NCBI GenBank assembly: GCA_964348685.1
Contig: CAYGDM010000001.1
Span: 1-40,360 of the forward strand
DNA: 40,360 nucleotides
Direction of reading: 5' to 3'
Source of the DNA: DALYDP01 sp964348685
Lineage (GTDB): Bacteria > Patescibacteriota > Gracilibacteria > Peribacterales > Peribacteraceae
Numbering within the stretch: position 1 is the stretch's first letter; each line of letters starts with the position of its first letter. Shown here piece by piece: positions 32,201 through 39,289 of the stretch. The notes beneath the pieces are model-generated. The model had not been told where the DNA came from and ran no database searches. It worked only from the letters and a program-made list of their open reading frames with translations. The position numbers and the translations under genes are program-made.

Positions 32201-32874
32201 ACGAATTACTCGAAGAGAAACCGACCTACTTGGAACATCATCCCCCATTGCGCGACATCTCACTCACGCTTGGCATGCTCATGCCGGCACAGCGACTAAA
32301 CATCCTCGCGGGTTCGACGACAGTCAGTACGACCGCGACGGCCGCGAAAAGCCTACGCCTTCCCACGACCGAACTTGCCATCGGCAGCGCCGCGGGGCAT
32401 GCCGCCGCGTTTTCGCTACGCGAAGAGCACTCCCCTTTGTGGCTCATCATGGAATCGCCCGACGCCTATGCGCGGCTGCAGCGATACCTCGTCGAGAAAG
32501 GCGCACGCGTACTTCCAGTGCACGGCACCGATGAGTTCTCAATGAAAGCCGTGCAGCGCAGGATCCTCGACGGCGACGAGACACTCTCGCCGCGATGGAC
32601 CGGCGACGGCGTGACATTCGTATCGTCGTCGTTCACGGCGGACGAACAAGCCCTCGTGTTCGGCGACGAAAACGTGCGAACGGTGAAGGACGCCCTCGAG
32701 CGATTGCCAGGTTCGCCCGAACAAAAAACGCCTGCGAACCTCTTCCGATTCGGCATGGAGAACGGCTTCTTGAACAAAAAAATGCTGAATCTCACCCTCG
32801 ACGAAATCATGAACATCCCGCTCGACGAGGAACTCCTCCTTGCGGCCGATTACCTGCTGCGCATGCAACCGTAA
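29254..32874 (+). CDS. Giant surface protein with split FAD-dependent oxidoreductase domain
   Basis: 1206 residues from ATG 29254. The N-terminus MRRHLRALALIAVIGC has a basic region, a hydrophobic core and a VIGC lipobox, so it is either a lipoprotein (Cys16) or a single-helix anchor. Residues about 87-235 form the N-lobe of an FAD_oxidored-type domain: ILVTGATFGGIAAALSAA binds the FAD phosphates, and YVIDGTLEGSTLASAGAP is the family's IDATyEGdL motif. The C-lobe reappears at about 890-1100, with TEGRRLIG near 897, LNILAG near 1016 and AIGSAAGHAAAF near 1045. Between lies a beta-rich, Thr/Ser-rich insertion of about 550-650 residues with Ig- or golvesin-like stretches. The last 70 residues weakly resemble an S-layer homology repeat. 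It is divergent from the glycosyltransferase operon. The substrate is unknown. Confidence 0.75.
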   Translation: MRRHLRALALIAVIGCSLVLYREWVMRSSPPIFLPLGFFENASNIHSPEDEARDPRAWIDPLSSLVVDDATFIRLTQHLRADERTTGILVTGATFGGIAAALSAAEDGVPTILVTERDWTADMRAAAGRFLAQKTLPDTPGSEIESSLRAAVGANGTPASVTAFFKQRAASAPLLDIMEHYVILAFGRSEDGALNRALLRHADGSGETIVQFEYVIDGTLEGSTLASAGAPTRASWDASIDGIDVGSLPTRALSALTEGYTMSGYSIPGLGKRIENGTAQLGVIDRGFNGTFVPIDDADDCWEKDGRAPLISTGTVLRTKTVGCTARMRVESNFEDTVELFLLNHGDDGMSATIALGTNTLLSIDARFDPAETFVRLGAFPVGPQSPLAIELTSVLPTNRLEGIVARKLNTGSAGVHATTVGNEPAAFMTNDWRNTTYDIYMTTDSVVGIPLILIDEQPFETTPIGRGTYAVRNVSLGSAEHTMRIPDGDGVQRISAIPVQPVVAAIPLTILSRSEAEPSWTFTPTKDGTALLTIPARACETRCVLTVRVIDSSIPEFQIERTPGEELVAQTIPVDMIRLRAGTTYAILTDAGYNRITPPVVSMIDNDATLYASDNGSATVTPSREGLLYDIWIRSVRSPRTSVSADGYEREIASSADWQYAITEPLSLKGVTALAGGRVEILALPNVTVDTYHLPVYQPQSIEPPLVNPLPGRYQVVSYGIDNPTAIIADNAKGTVQTLSFTGNNGSYHAEQTYLHSSPARLSLSSPWPQRLVLYERIAKPLDASVPIRDATIVALNRQRSSDEWDEEKGSLMFEPRAHGIGPVTIGTMHSPSVDTRVRAATEDAFFLMRMGKTNIDIPGKSCAFSKNPRCDMRRFVRNPAIFGTNDSLASPTFYTEGRRLIGADTLTTTGAYALRRQCSSCLMTCLPATSSGSTCVMTSDLTVPQGTILTIRGAPGVPSISSPQEIAQHTLPSLFKLMRRDELLEEKPTYLEHHPPLRDISLTLGMLMPAQRLNILAGSTTVSTTATAAKSLRLPTTELAIGSAAGHAAAFSLREEHSPLWLIMESPDAYARLQRYLVEKGARVLPVHGTDEFSMKAVQRRILDGDETLSPRWTGDGVTFVSSSFTADEQALVFGDENVRTVKDALERLPGSPEQKTPANLFRFGMENGFLNKKMLNLTLDEIMNIPLDEELLLAADYLLRMQP

Positions 32875-32965
32875 CCGCACCGCAGTACGGATGAAGGGCT
32901 AGAGTGATCACACAACGTATTAAGCATCTGGGAAGTCCAAGGAACTGCCGCAGAATGCATTTTTA

Positions 32966-32974
32966 TGGTATAAT
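32966..32974 (+). promoter_or_regulatory. Extended -10 promoter of the alpha-glucan operon
   Basis: TGGTATAAT preceded by TTTTTA; TATAAT is at 32969-32974. Transcription should begin near 32981, immediately before an 18-base palindrome. The TATAATCAAGA string is identical to that at the glgP promoter. Confidence 0.8.
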
Positions 32975-32981
32975 CAAGAGA

Positions 32982-32999
32982 TTTCTCGACGTCGAGAAA
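32982..32999. promoter_or_regulatory. 18-base palindrome, putative operator or leader hairpin
   Basis: TTTCTCGACGTCGAGAAA is a perfect inverted repeat placed at the expected transcription start of the glucan operon. As DNA it is a good site for a dimeric repressor; as RNA it folds into a seven-base stem with loop ACGU at the 5' end of the message. The sequence cannot tell which applies. Confidence 0.65.
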
Positions 33000-33021
33000 C
33001 ATCCACACAAACACACGCTCA

Positions 33022-34296
33022 ATGTCCCTGCACACGCTCATGTTCGGATGGGAATATCCCCCGCTCCATACGGGGGGTCTCGGCGTCGCGTGCCAGGGCC
33101 TCGTTCGAGGTCTCACGAAAAATGGCGTGAAGGTCACGCTCGTGCTCCCGATGGATTTGCAGAGCCACCCCGACGCACACATGCTCCGCGGCCCCGCCGA
33201 CGCGACGGGCACGATCGAGCTTGATGAAGCGAGCGTGCGCTTCGTGCAGAGCGGGCTACAACCCTACGAAGGGTTCGCGGACTACGCGCAACGCATGAAC
33301 ATGCTCAGCGCGCAGAACGTCGCCGCGCCCGGTCAGTCGATCGCGGACCTCTACGGCCCCGACCTCGGCGAAGCCGTCTGGCGCTACGCCGAACAGAGCG
33401 TCGCCGTGACGAAGGACCTCCACCCCGACGTGATCCACTGCCACGACTGGATGACCTACGAAGCGGGCATCAGGGCCTCGAAGTACCACCGCGTCCCCCT
33501 CGTCGCGCACATCCACGCCACGGAGCTCGACCGTACGCACATGCAGCCCAACCAGTGGATCGCCGATCAGGAGCGCAACGGTTTCCTGATGGCCGACCGC
33601 ATCGTCGCCGTGAGCAACTACACGAAGAACATCCTCGTGCAGCACTACGGCATCAACCCGCACAAGATCTCGGTCGTCTACAACGGCCACGACGTGCCGG
33701 CCGGCAGCAACCTCCACATGCGCCACAAGAACATCGTCACCGACGCGAAGAAAAAGCGCGCGCCGCTCGTGCTCTTCCTCGGCCGCATGACCACGCAGAA
33801 GAACCCGGTTCTGTTCCTCGAGGTCGCAAAACTCGTGACCGACGCCAAGCCCGACGTGCAGTTCGTTATGGCCGGCGACGGCGGCATGCTCCAGGAGCTC
33901 GTCGACCAGTCGTGTCGCATGGGCCTCGGCGAAAACGTGATCTTCACCGGCAAAGTCGGCAAGCGCGAAGCGGAACAGCTTTACCGCCAAGCGGACTGCT
34001 TCGTGATGCCCTCGGTCAGCGAACCGTTCGGCTTGGTCGCTCTCGAGGCGATCGCTCACGGCACGCCGGTGATCCTCAGCAAGCAGTCCGGTGCCGCCGA
34101 GGTATGCGACCACGCGTTCAAAGTTGACTACTGGGACAAGGCGAAGATGGCCGACTGCATCCTCACAGTCCTCCGCGAGGAACCGCTGGCGCGCCAACTA
34201 CGCTCGGAAGCGCCGAGCATCCTCAAGCGCCTCAACTGGAAAAACCAGGCCGGCGAAGTGGCCTCCCTTTATAAACACATGCTCTCTTCCCTCTAA
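33022..34296 (+). CDS. Glycogen synthase-like glycosyltransferase (GT5/GT4)
   Basis: A 424-residue GT-B enzyme. The N-terminal domain opens MFGWEYPPLHTGGLGVACQG; the TGGLG loop is the nucleotide-sugar phosphate site of glycogen synthases. VIHCHDWMTYEAG follows near 136. The C-terminal domain has LFLGRMTTQKNP near 252-263, then the acidic motif EPFGLVALEAIAHGTPV near 334-350 with its EPFGL...E pattern. It is shorter than E. coli GlgA and resembles the compact archaeal/CPR type. It should build alpha-1,4-glucan from an NDP-glucose donor. It is first in an operon with GH57 and GH15 genes, separated from GH57 by only four bases. No ADP-glucose pyrophosphorylase is in view. Confidence 0.88.
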   Translation: MSLHTLMFGWEYPPLHTGGLGVACQGLVRGLTKNGVKVTLVLPMDLQSHPDAHMLRGPADATGTIELDEASVRFVQSGLQPYEGFADYAQRMNMLSAQNVAAPGQSIADLYGPDLGEAVWRYAEQSVAVTKDLHPDVIHCHDWMTYEAGIRASKYHRVPLVAHIHATELDRTHMQPNQWIADQERNGFLMADRIVAVSNYTKNILVQHYGINPHKISVVYNGHDVPAGSNLHMRHKNIVTDAKKKRAPLVLFLGRMTTQKNPVLFLEVAKLVTDAKPDVQFVMAGDGGMLQELVDQSCRMGLGENVIFTGKVGKREAEQLYRQADCFVMPSVSEPFGLVALEAIAHGTPVILSKQSGAAEVCDHAFKVDYWDKAKMADCILTVLREEPLARQLRSEAPSILKRLNWKNQAGEVASLYKHMLSSL

Positions 34297-34300
34297 TCGT

Positions 34301-35587
34301 ATGGCTCAGCGCGTTTGCTTCTACTTCCAAGTCCACCAGCCATACCGGCTGAAGGACCTGCGATACACCGACGTCGGCACCGACGCGCAGTACTTCGACG
34401 AAGAAAAAAACAGGGCGATCTTCCGGAAGGTATCCGAAAAGTGCTACCTGCCGACGAACGCGACGATGCTGAAGATGCTCAAAGAAAACCCAGGCTTCCA
34501 CGTGTCATACTCGCTCTCAGGCGTGTTCCTCGACCAGTGCATCGAATACGGACCGGACGTGCTGCGCTCGTTCCAGGAGCTGGCCGAGACAGGCCAGGTC
34601 GAGTTCCTCGCTGAGACCTACTACCACTCGCTGTGCAGCATCAAATCGCTCGGCGAATTCTGCGAACAAGTCACGAAGCACTCGCGCATGATCCAGAAAC
34701 TCTTCGGCCAGACGCCGACCGTCTTCCGCAACACCGAGCTTATCTTCAACAACGAGATCGCCCAGGTCGCCCGCCTCATGGGCTTCGAAGGCATCGTGAC
34801 CGAAGGCACCGACCGCCACCTCGCCGGCCGCACGCCGAACGTCCCCCACCGCACGCCGACCTTCCGCCTGCCCCGCGCGGCCGAAGCCGTCATCGCGAAG
34901 AAGCGCCCCCACGCGAAAGCCGCACGCACGATCGACGTGCTCCTGAAGAACTACAAACTCAGCGACGACGTCGCCTTCCGTTTCTCGGATAAAAACTGGT
35001 CCTGCCACCCGTTGCACTCCGACACCTACGCCAACTGGGTGATCGACACCCCTGGCCACAGCGTGAACCTCTTCATGGACTACGAAACCTTTGGCGAACA
35101 CCAGTGGGCCGACACGGGCATCTTCCAATTCCTCGCGTCGCTCCCCCATCAGTTCGCAGCCCGCGGCATCCGCGCCTGCACGCCGAGCCAGGTGATCGAA
35201 GAGTGGGACGCCGTGCATCCAACCTACGACGTGCACAACACAATTTCGTGGGCCGATACCGAACGCGACCTCTCGGCCTGGCAAGGAAACGTGATCCAGA
35301 ACGCATCGCTCGAGGCTATCTACAACATCGAAAAAGCCGTGAAGGCCACGAAAGACGCAAGCCTCATCGACACGTGGCGCAAGCTCCAGACCTCGGACCA
35401 CTTCTACTACATGTGCACGAAGTACTGGGCCGACGGCGACGTGCACAAGTACTTCAGCCCGTACGACTCGCCCTACGAAGCATACCGCCGCTTCAGCCAT
35501 GCGATGGCCCACCTACGCGCGCAGGTCGCCGCACGCGACGCCGGCAAGAAATCCCGCCGCATCAACCATTCATCCCCCACCGTCTAA
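34301..35587 (+). CDS. Glycoside hydrolase family 57 (alpha-amylase/glucanotransferase type)
   Basis: 428 residues from ATG 34301; the frame opening at 34091 lies inside the synthase gene and is rejected. Family motifs in order: HQPYR at 12-16, GQVEFLAETYYHSL near 104-117, the nucleophile region FRNTELIFNNE with Glu146, and FMDYETFGEHQW with acid/base Asp260. GH57 enzymes cleave or rearrange alpha-1,4-glucans; some are branching enzymes. The exact activity is not decidable from motifs alone. A branching role is possible, since no GlgB is seen, but the length is on the short side for GH57 branching enzymes. The stop shares a base with the start of the GH15 gene (TAATG). Confidence 0.9.
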   Translation: MAQRVCFYFQVHQPYRLKDLRYTDVGTDAQYFDEEKNRAIFRKVSEKCYLPTNATMLKMLKENPGFHVSYSLSGVFLDQCIEYGPDVLRSFQELAETGQVEFLAETYYHSLCSIKSLGEFCEQVTKHSRMIQKLFGQTPTVFRNTELIFNNEIAQVARLMGFEGIVTEGTDRHLAGRTPNVPHRTPTFRLPRAAEAVIAKKRPHAKAARTIDVLLKNYKLSDDVAFRFSDKNWSCHPLHSDTYANWVIDTPGHSVNLFMDYETFGEHQWADTGIFQFLASLPHQFAARGIRACTPSQVIEEWDAVHPTYDVHNTISWADTERDLSAWQGNVIQNASLEAIYNIEKAVKATKDASLIDTWRKLQTSDHFYYMCTKYWADGDVHKYFSPYDSPYEAYRRFSHAMAHLRAQVAARDAGKKSRRINHSSPTV

Positions 35588-37629
35588 TGCCTCGCTCCCT
35601 CATGCTCGGCAACGGCTCGCTGCTCGCGACGTTCGATGCGCGGCTCCAGATGCGCGACCTCTACTTCCCGTACGTCGGAAAAGAAGACCACACGACGTTC
35701 GGCAAGGTGCACCGCATCGGCGCCTTCGTGGAAGGCCGCGGCTTCGCATGGTTCGACGACCCCTCGTGGCAGATCGAACCCGGCTACAAACTCGAAACGA
35801 TCGTCGGTCAGTCGAAGCTCCATAACGACCACCTCGGCATCGCGATCGATCTGGAAGACGCCGTACACCCGGTGCACAACGTCCTCATCCGCCGGTTCAC
35901 CATCCGCTCGCTCGACCAGGAAAAGAAAGTCGTGAAGATGTTTTTCAACCACGACCTCTACATCTACGGCGACAAACAAAAAGACACAGCCTTCTACGAG
36001 CCCTACACCAACAGCGTCATCCACTACCGCGACGAGCGGTACTTCCTGATCGGCGGCGACACCACCGCGCCGCAAGAATGCGCAGTCGGACACCGCGGCT
36101 CGCCGTTCGACTCGGTCCTCCACAGCAAGTCGAAGACCACGAGCTGCGGCATCTCGTCGTTCACGGTCGGCAAGAGTAACTATCGCGGCCTCGAAGGCAC
36201 CTGGCGTGACGCCGAAGACGGCATCCTCAGCGGCCACCCGATCGAACAGGGATCGGTCGACTCCACGGTCGGCATCCACTCGATCGTCGAACCCGGTGCC
36301 GAAGCCACGGTCACGCTGTGGCTGTGCGTCGGCACGAACCTCGACGAAGTCATCAAGCTCCAAGAATGCGTCGTGGAAGAAACGCCCGAACGGCTGCTCC
36401 GTAACGCCACCAACTACTGGAAGAGCTGGGTGAACAAGCGCCGCATCGACTTCGGATCGCTCGACACCCGCACGATCGAACTCTACAAGCGCAGCCTCCT
36501 CCAAGTGCGCCTCCACGCCGACAACGGCGGCGGCATCTTGGCCGCGGCCGACGCCGATATCATGGCCTTCAACCGCGATACCTACACCTACGTCTGGCCC
36601 CGCGACGGCGCGTTCATCTGCACCGCGCTCGACCGCGCCGGCTACGGCGAAGTGAGCCACCGGTTCTTCGAATTCTGCATCCGCGCCCAAACCGCCGACG
36701 GCTACATGCTCCACAAGTACAACCCGGACGGCTCGGTCGGCTCATCGTGGCACGCATGGTTCAAGAACGGCGAATCACAGCTGCCGATCCAGGAAGACGA
36801 AACCGCGCTCGTGCTCTACGCGATGCAAAAGCACTTCGAACAAGACCAGGACTTCGAATTCCTGCAGCGCTTATATGAATCGTTTGTAAAGAAAGCGGCG
36901 CAGTTCTTGTGCGACTTCCGCGAGGAGGGCACGGGCCTCCCCTTGCCGAGCTACGACCCGTGGGAAGAACAGCGCGGCATCTTCACCTACACGATCGCAA
37001 CGGTCATCGCGGGCCTCCACGCCGCGGCCCAGATGGCCCAGATGCTGGGCCACCATGCCCACTCGGAACGCTACCACCACGTGGCAGACGAGATGAAACA
37101 AGCGCTTTTCTTCCACCTCTACGACGAGAAAGAAGGCCGGTTCCTCAAGAAGATCGTCCGCAAGGACGGCAAGACCATCGAGCGCGACAACACCCCGGAC
37201 GCATCGATCACGGCGCTCTGGAAACTCGGCGTCTTACCCGTCGAAGACCCGCGTGTCGTCTCGACGATGGACGCCCTCGATCGCATGCTCACGGTGAAAA
37301 CGTCCGTCGGCGGCTGGGCCCGCTACACCAACGACACCTACCACTTCCCGGGCCAACCGACGGAAGAAGCCACGGGCAACCCGTGGATCATCACGACGCT
37401 CTGGAAGGCGCAGTGGATCATCGCCCGTGCCCGCACGAAAGACGACCTGACGAAGGCGCGCGCACTCATGGACTGGGTCGTCCGCTCTGCTACATCCACC
37501 GGCATCCTCGCTGAGCAGCTCCACGCCTACACGGGCGAACCGCTCTCGGTGGCGCCGCTCACGTGGAGCCACGCGACCTTCGTCGAGACGGTGCTTCTGT
37601 ACGTGGAGGCCGAAGCGCGTGTAGGATGA
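35587..37629 (+). CDS. Glycoside hydrolase family 15 (glucoamylase-type)
   Basis: 680 residues from ATG 35587, which overlaps the GH57 stop by one base; the longer frame from 35104 is rejected. The N-terminal beta-sandwich (about 1-270) is the prokaryotic glucoamylase domain. The (alpha/alpha)6 barrel follows with TYVWPRDGAF near 333-342, IQEDETALVLYA near 400, the catalytic-acid region SYDPWEEQRGIFTYT near 455, and the second catalytic-site segment APLTWSHATF near 655. No signal peptide is present, so it acts in the cytoplasm. It would release glucose from glucan ends, or act on a related alpha-glucoside. It is third in the operon and overlaps the next gene by four bases (ATGA). Confidence 0.92.
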   Translation: MPRSLMLGNGSLLATFDARLQMRDLYFPYVGKEDHTTFGKVHRIGAFVEGRGFAWFDDPSWQIEPGYKLETIVGQSKLHNDHLGIAIDLEDAVHPVHNVLIRRFTIRSLDQEKKVVKMFFNHDLYIYGDKQKDTAFYEPYTNSVIHYRDERYFLIGGDTTAPQECAVGHRGSPFDSVLHSKSKTTSCGISSFTVGKSNYRGLEGTWRDAEDGILSGHPIEQGSVDSTVGIHSIVEPGAEATVTLWLCVGTNLDEVIKLQECVVEETPERLLRNATNYWKSWVNKRRIDFGSLDTRTIELYKRSLLQVRLHADNGGGILAAADADIMAFNRDTYTYVWPRDGAFICTALDRAGYGEVSHRFFEFCIRAQTADGYMLHKYNPDGSVGSSWHAWFKNGESQLPIQEDETALVLYAMQKHFEQDQDFEFLQRLYESFVKKAAQFLCDFREEGTGLPLPSYDPWEEQRGIFTYTIATVIAGLHAAAQMAQMLGHHAHSERYHHVADEMKQALFFHLYDEKEGRFLKKIVRKDGKTIERDNTPDASITALWKLGVLPVEDPRVVSTMDALDRMLTVKTSVGGWARYTNDTYHFPGQPTEEATGNPWIITTLWKAQWIIARARTKDDLTKARALMDWVVRSATSTGILAEQLHAYTGEPLSVAPLTWSHATFVETVLLYVEAEARVG

Positions 37630-38426
37630 CACCCGTGCACTCCGCGCGGTTCCTCATCGGTGCGACGCTCATCTGCCTCCCCCTCCTTTGCTCCGCCCAG
37701 GACACGGGCAGCGGCGACGTGGTGACGGGTTCGGGTGAAACGACCATGACGGTCGGGGGACGTCTCGCTCTTTTAGCCGAAGGCGGCATGTTTCCGGAGC
37801 GATTTACGATGAAAGACACCGTTCGTTCGGCATGGACCGCTGAGGTGAAGCGCTATGCGGAACGCTCGACCGAACTACGCATCCGCTGCAACGAAGAGAT
37901 CCGCAAGGCCAACCGCGACACGATCGCAAGCAAGGCGTCGCAGTGCCTCCGCAGCGACCTTCTTCTTGAAATCGGACACCGGCGCAAGCAGCACGACAAC
38001 ATCGCGGCCACGCCGGGCATCACCTATCTGCCGGACGAATCTATCAATGCATGGATCGATGCGGCAACGTCGATCATCGACGGCGTGGATGCGGGCGTGT
38101 TCACAAACGTGGACATGATGAAAGAAGCGAAGCGCAACCTGCACGAAACGTACCGCATGCCGATGCTGACCGACATCAGCATGTCGCGCCTCGACAGCCT
38201 TGGCGCCATCATCCGCTCGTTTGCGTTCGTCGTGCAGAGCGTGGAACAGGAATGGAGCGAAGAGGATCTCAGATCGATCGTCGCATGCCTCGAAGAAGCT
38301 GCTGCTCGGCAAAACATGTCGATGGTTGAGCCCACATCGGTGACGTCGGTCGCGATCAGGGTGCGCTCGACGCTCTCCGCGGTGCGCACGTGCGCCGATC
38401 TGATCGAAGACCTCGCGAAGGCCTGA
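37626..38426 (+). CDS. Secreted hypothetical protein coupled to the GH15 gene
   Basis: 266 residues from ATG 37626, overlapping the GH15 stop as ATGA; the frame from 37563 is rejected. A signal peptide (HSARFLIGATLICLPLLCSA, cleavage probably before QD) is followed by a Gly/Ser/Thr-rich linker (DTGSGDVVTGSGETT). The rest is a mostly helical, charged domain with several Cys residues (ELRIRCNEEIRK, ASQCLRSDLL, IVACLEEAA, VRTCADLIEDL) that could form disulfides outside the cell. I recognise no family. Translational coupling with three cytoplasmic glucan enzymes is odd for an exported protein. It may be a genuine partner or only a hitchhiker at the operon end. The final helix reads CADLIEDLAKA. 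Confidence 0.7.
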   Translation: MTPVHSARFLIGATLICLPLLCSAQDTGSGDVVTGSGETTMTVGGRLALLAEGGMFPERFTMKDTVRSAWTAEVKRYAERSTELRIRCNEEIRKANRDTIASKASQCLRSDLLLEIGHRRKQHDNIAATPGITYLPDESINAWIDAATSIIDGVDAGVFTNVDMMKEAKRNLHETYRMPMLTDISMSRLDSLGAIIRSFAFVVQSVEQEWSEEDLRSIVACLEEAAARQNMSMVEPTSVTSVAIRVRSTLSAVRTCADLIEDLAKA

Positions 38427-38435
38427 GAGAGGTGT

Positions 38436-38463
38436 TTGCCATAAATAATTTTTGTTGTATAAA
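38436..38463 (+). promoter_or_regulatory. Promoter of the YgjP-like protease gene
   Basis: TTGCCA (38436-38441), a 16-base spacer, then TATAAA (38458-38463) in an AT-rich island just after the glucan operon. A second candidate -10, TATAAC, lies at 38466-38471. Either puts the start downstream of the TTG at 38452. Confidence 0.55.
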
Positions 38464-38538
38464 AATATAACTACAACGCATAGAGAAAACAAAAACAACT
38501 GGTTCATCGTGCTCCGACCTCCTACCGTTGTGGGTCCC

Positions 38539-39231
38539 ATGACGCCCCGCTTCCGCCACAAGATCGAGCGCACCCGGAACAAGCATTCCAGGGCCGTGTA
38601 CCAGGGAAATACGATCATTATTCGCCTTGCCCGGAACCTCTCCCGGACGGAGGAACAAGAACATATCCGCAACCTGCTGCGGCGCATGGCGCACCTGATT
38701 TTGCTGGATCGCGAGAAAACGCTCATTGATCCGTTCCGCCCCCTGCTCGACGGCGCGAGCTCGATGAAGCTGAAAGTCGGACGCAAAACCGTGACGTTCT
38801 GGCTGCGACCCGGCGAGAAAACGAAAGCGATGCGCGTGCGCGGAGGATGGAAAGTGTTCGTGAGTCCGGGCATCCGCCGCCGCTCGCTCCATCGCTTCCT
38901 CTGGAAGATAGTCGCGCGCGATGCGGACGCGCATCTCCTCGCGCTACTCAAGAAACTGAACCGCGAAACGTACCGCGCGCGGATCACTGAAATGAAAGTC
39001 CAATTCGCCACGACACAGTGGGGCAGCTGCGCACCGCGCGGACGGATCATGCTCAACACCGCATTAATCTTCCTGCCGCCCCGGCTGCAACGCTACGTCA
39101 TCATCCACGAGCTGGCGCACACACGCCGTGCCGACCACTCCGCCGCGTACTGGCGCGAGGTGGAAGCGATGCTCCCGGGCTACAACGCGGACTACCGCGA
39201 CCTCCAGAACTATCGGCTTCCGACGCCGTAA
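38539..39231 (+). CDS. YgjP/DUF45 (SprT-like) metallopeptidase
   Basis: 230 residues from ATG 38539. GTG 38509 is an in-frame alternative; the TTG at 38452 is upstream of the promoter and unlikely. The C-terminal half carries the family core: TTQWGSCAPRGRIMLN (the WGSC motif), then the zinc-binding HELAH in YVIIHELAHTRRADHSAAYW, and the closing AMLPGYNADY. The third zinc ligand is the His of RADHS. Such proteins are zinc metallopeptidases of poorly known role. The N-terminal half has the beta-strand pattern of the YgjP domain (KVGRKTVTFWLRPGEK). The protein is basic and lacks a signal peptide, so it probably acts in the cytoplasm. Confidence 0.88.
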   Translation: MTPRFRHKIERTRNKHSRAVYQGNTIIIRLARNLSRTEEQEHIRNLLRRMAHLILLDREKTLIDPFRPLLDGASSMKLKVGRKTVTFWLRPGEKTKAMRVRGGWKVFVSPGIRRRSLHRFLWKIVARDADAHLLALLKKLNRETYRARITEMKVQFATTQWGSCAPRGRIMLNTALIFLPPRLQRYVIIHELAHTRRADHSAAYWREVEAMLPGYNADYRDLQNYRLPTP

Positions 39232-39252
39232 GAAGATGCCTCCCCGTGAGTC

Positions 39253-39261
39253 TGCTACTAT
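39253..39261 (+). promoter_or_regulatory. Extended -10 promoter of the small acidic protein gene
   Basis: TGCTACTAT with TACTAT at 39256-39261, about 20 bases after the protease stop. It is followed by a pyrimidine-rich leader (CCTCTTTCTCCCCCCTCCC) up to ATG 39290. Confidence 0.55.
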
Positions 39262-39289
39262 CGAAGGCAGCCTCTTTCTCCCCCCTCCC

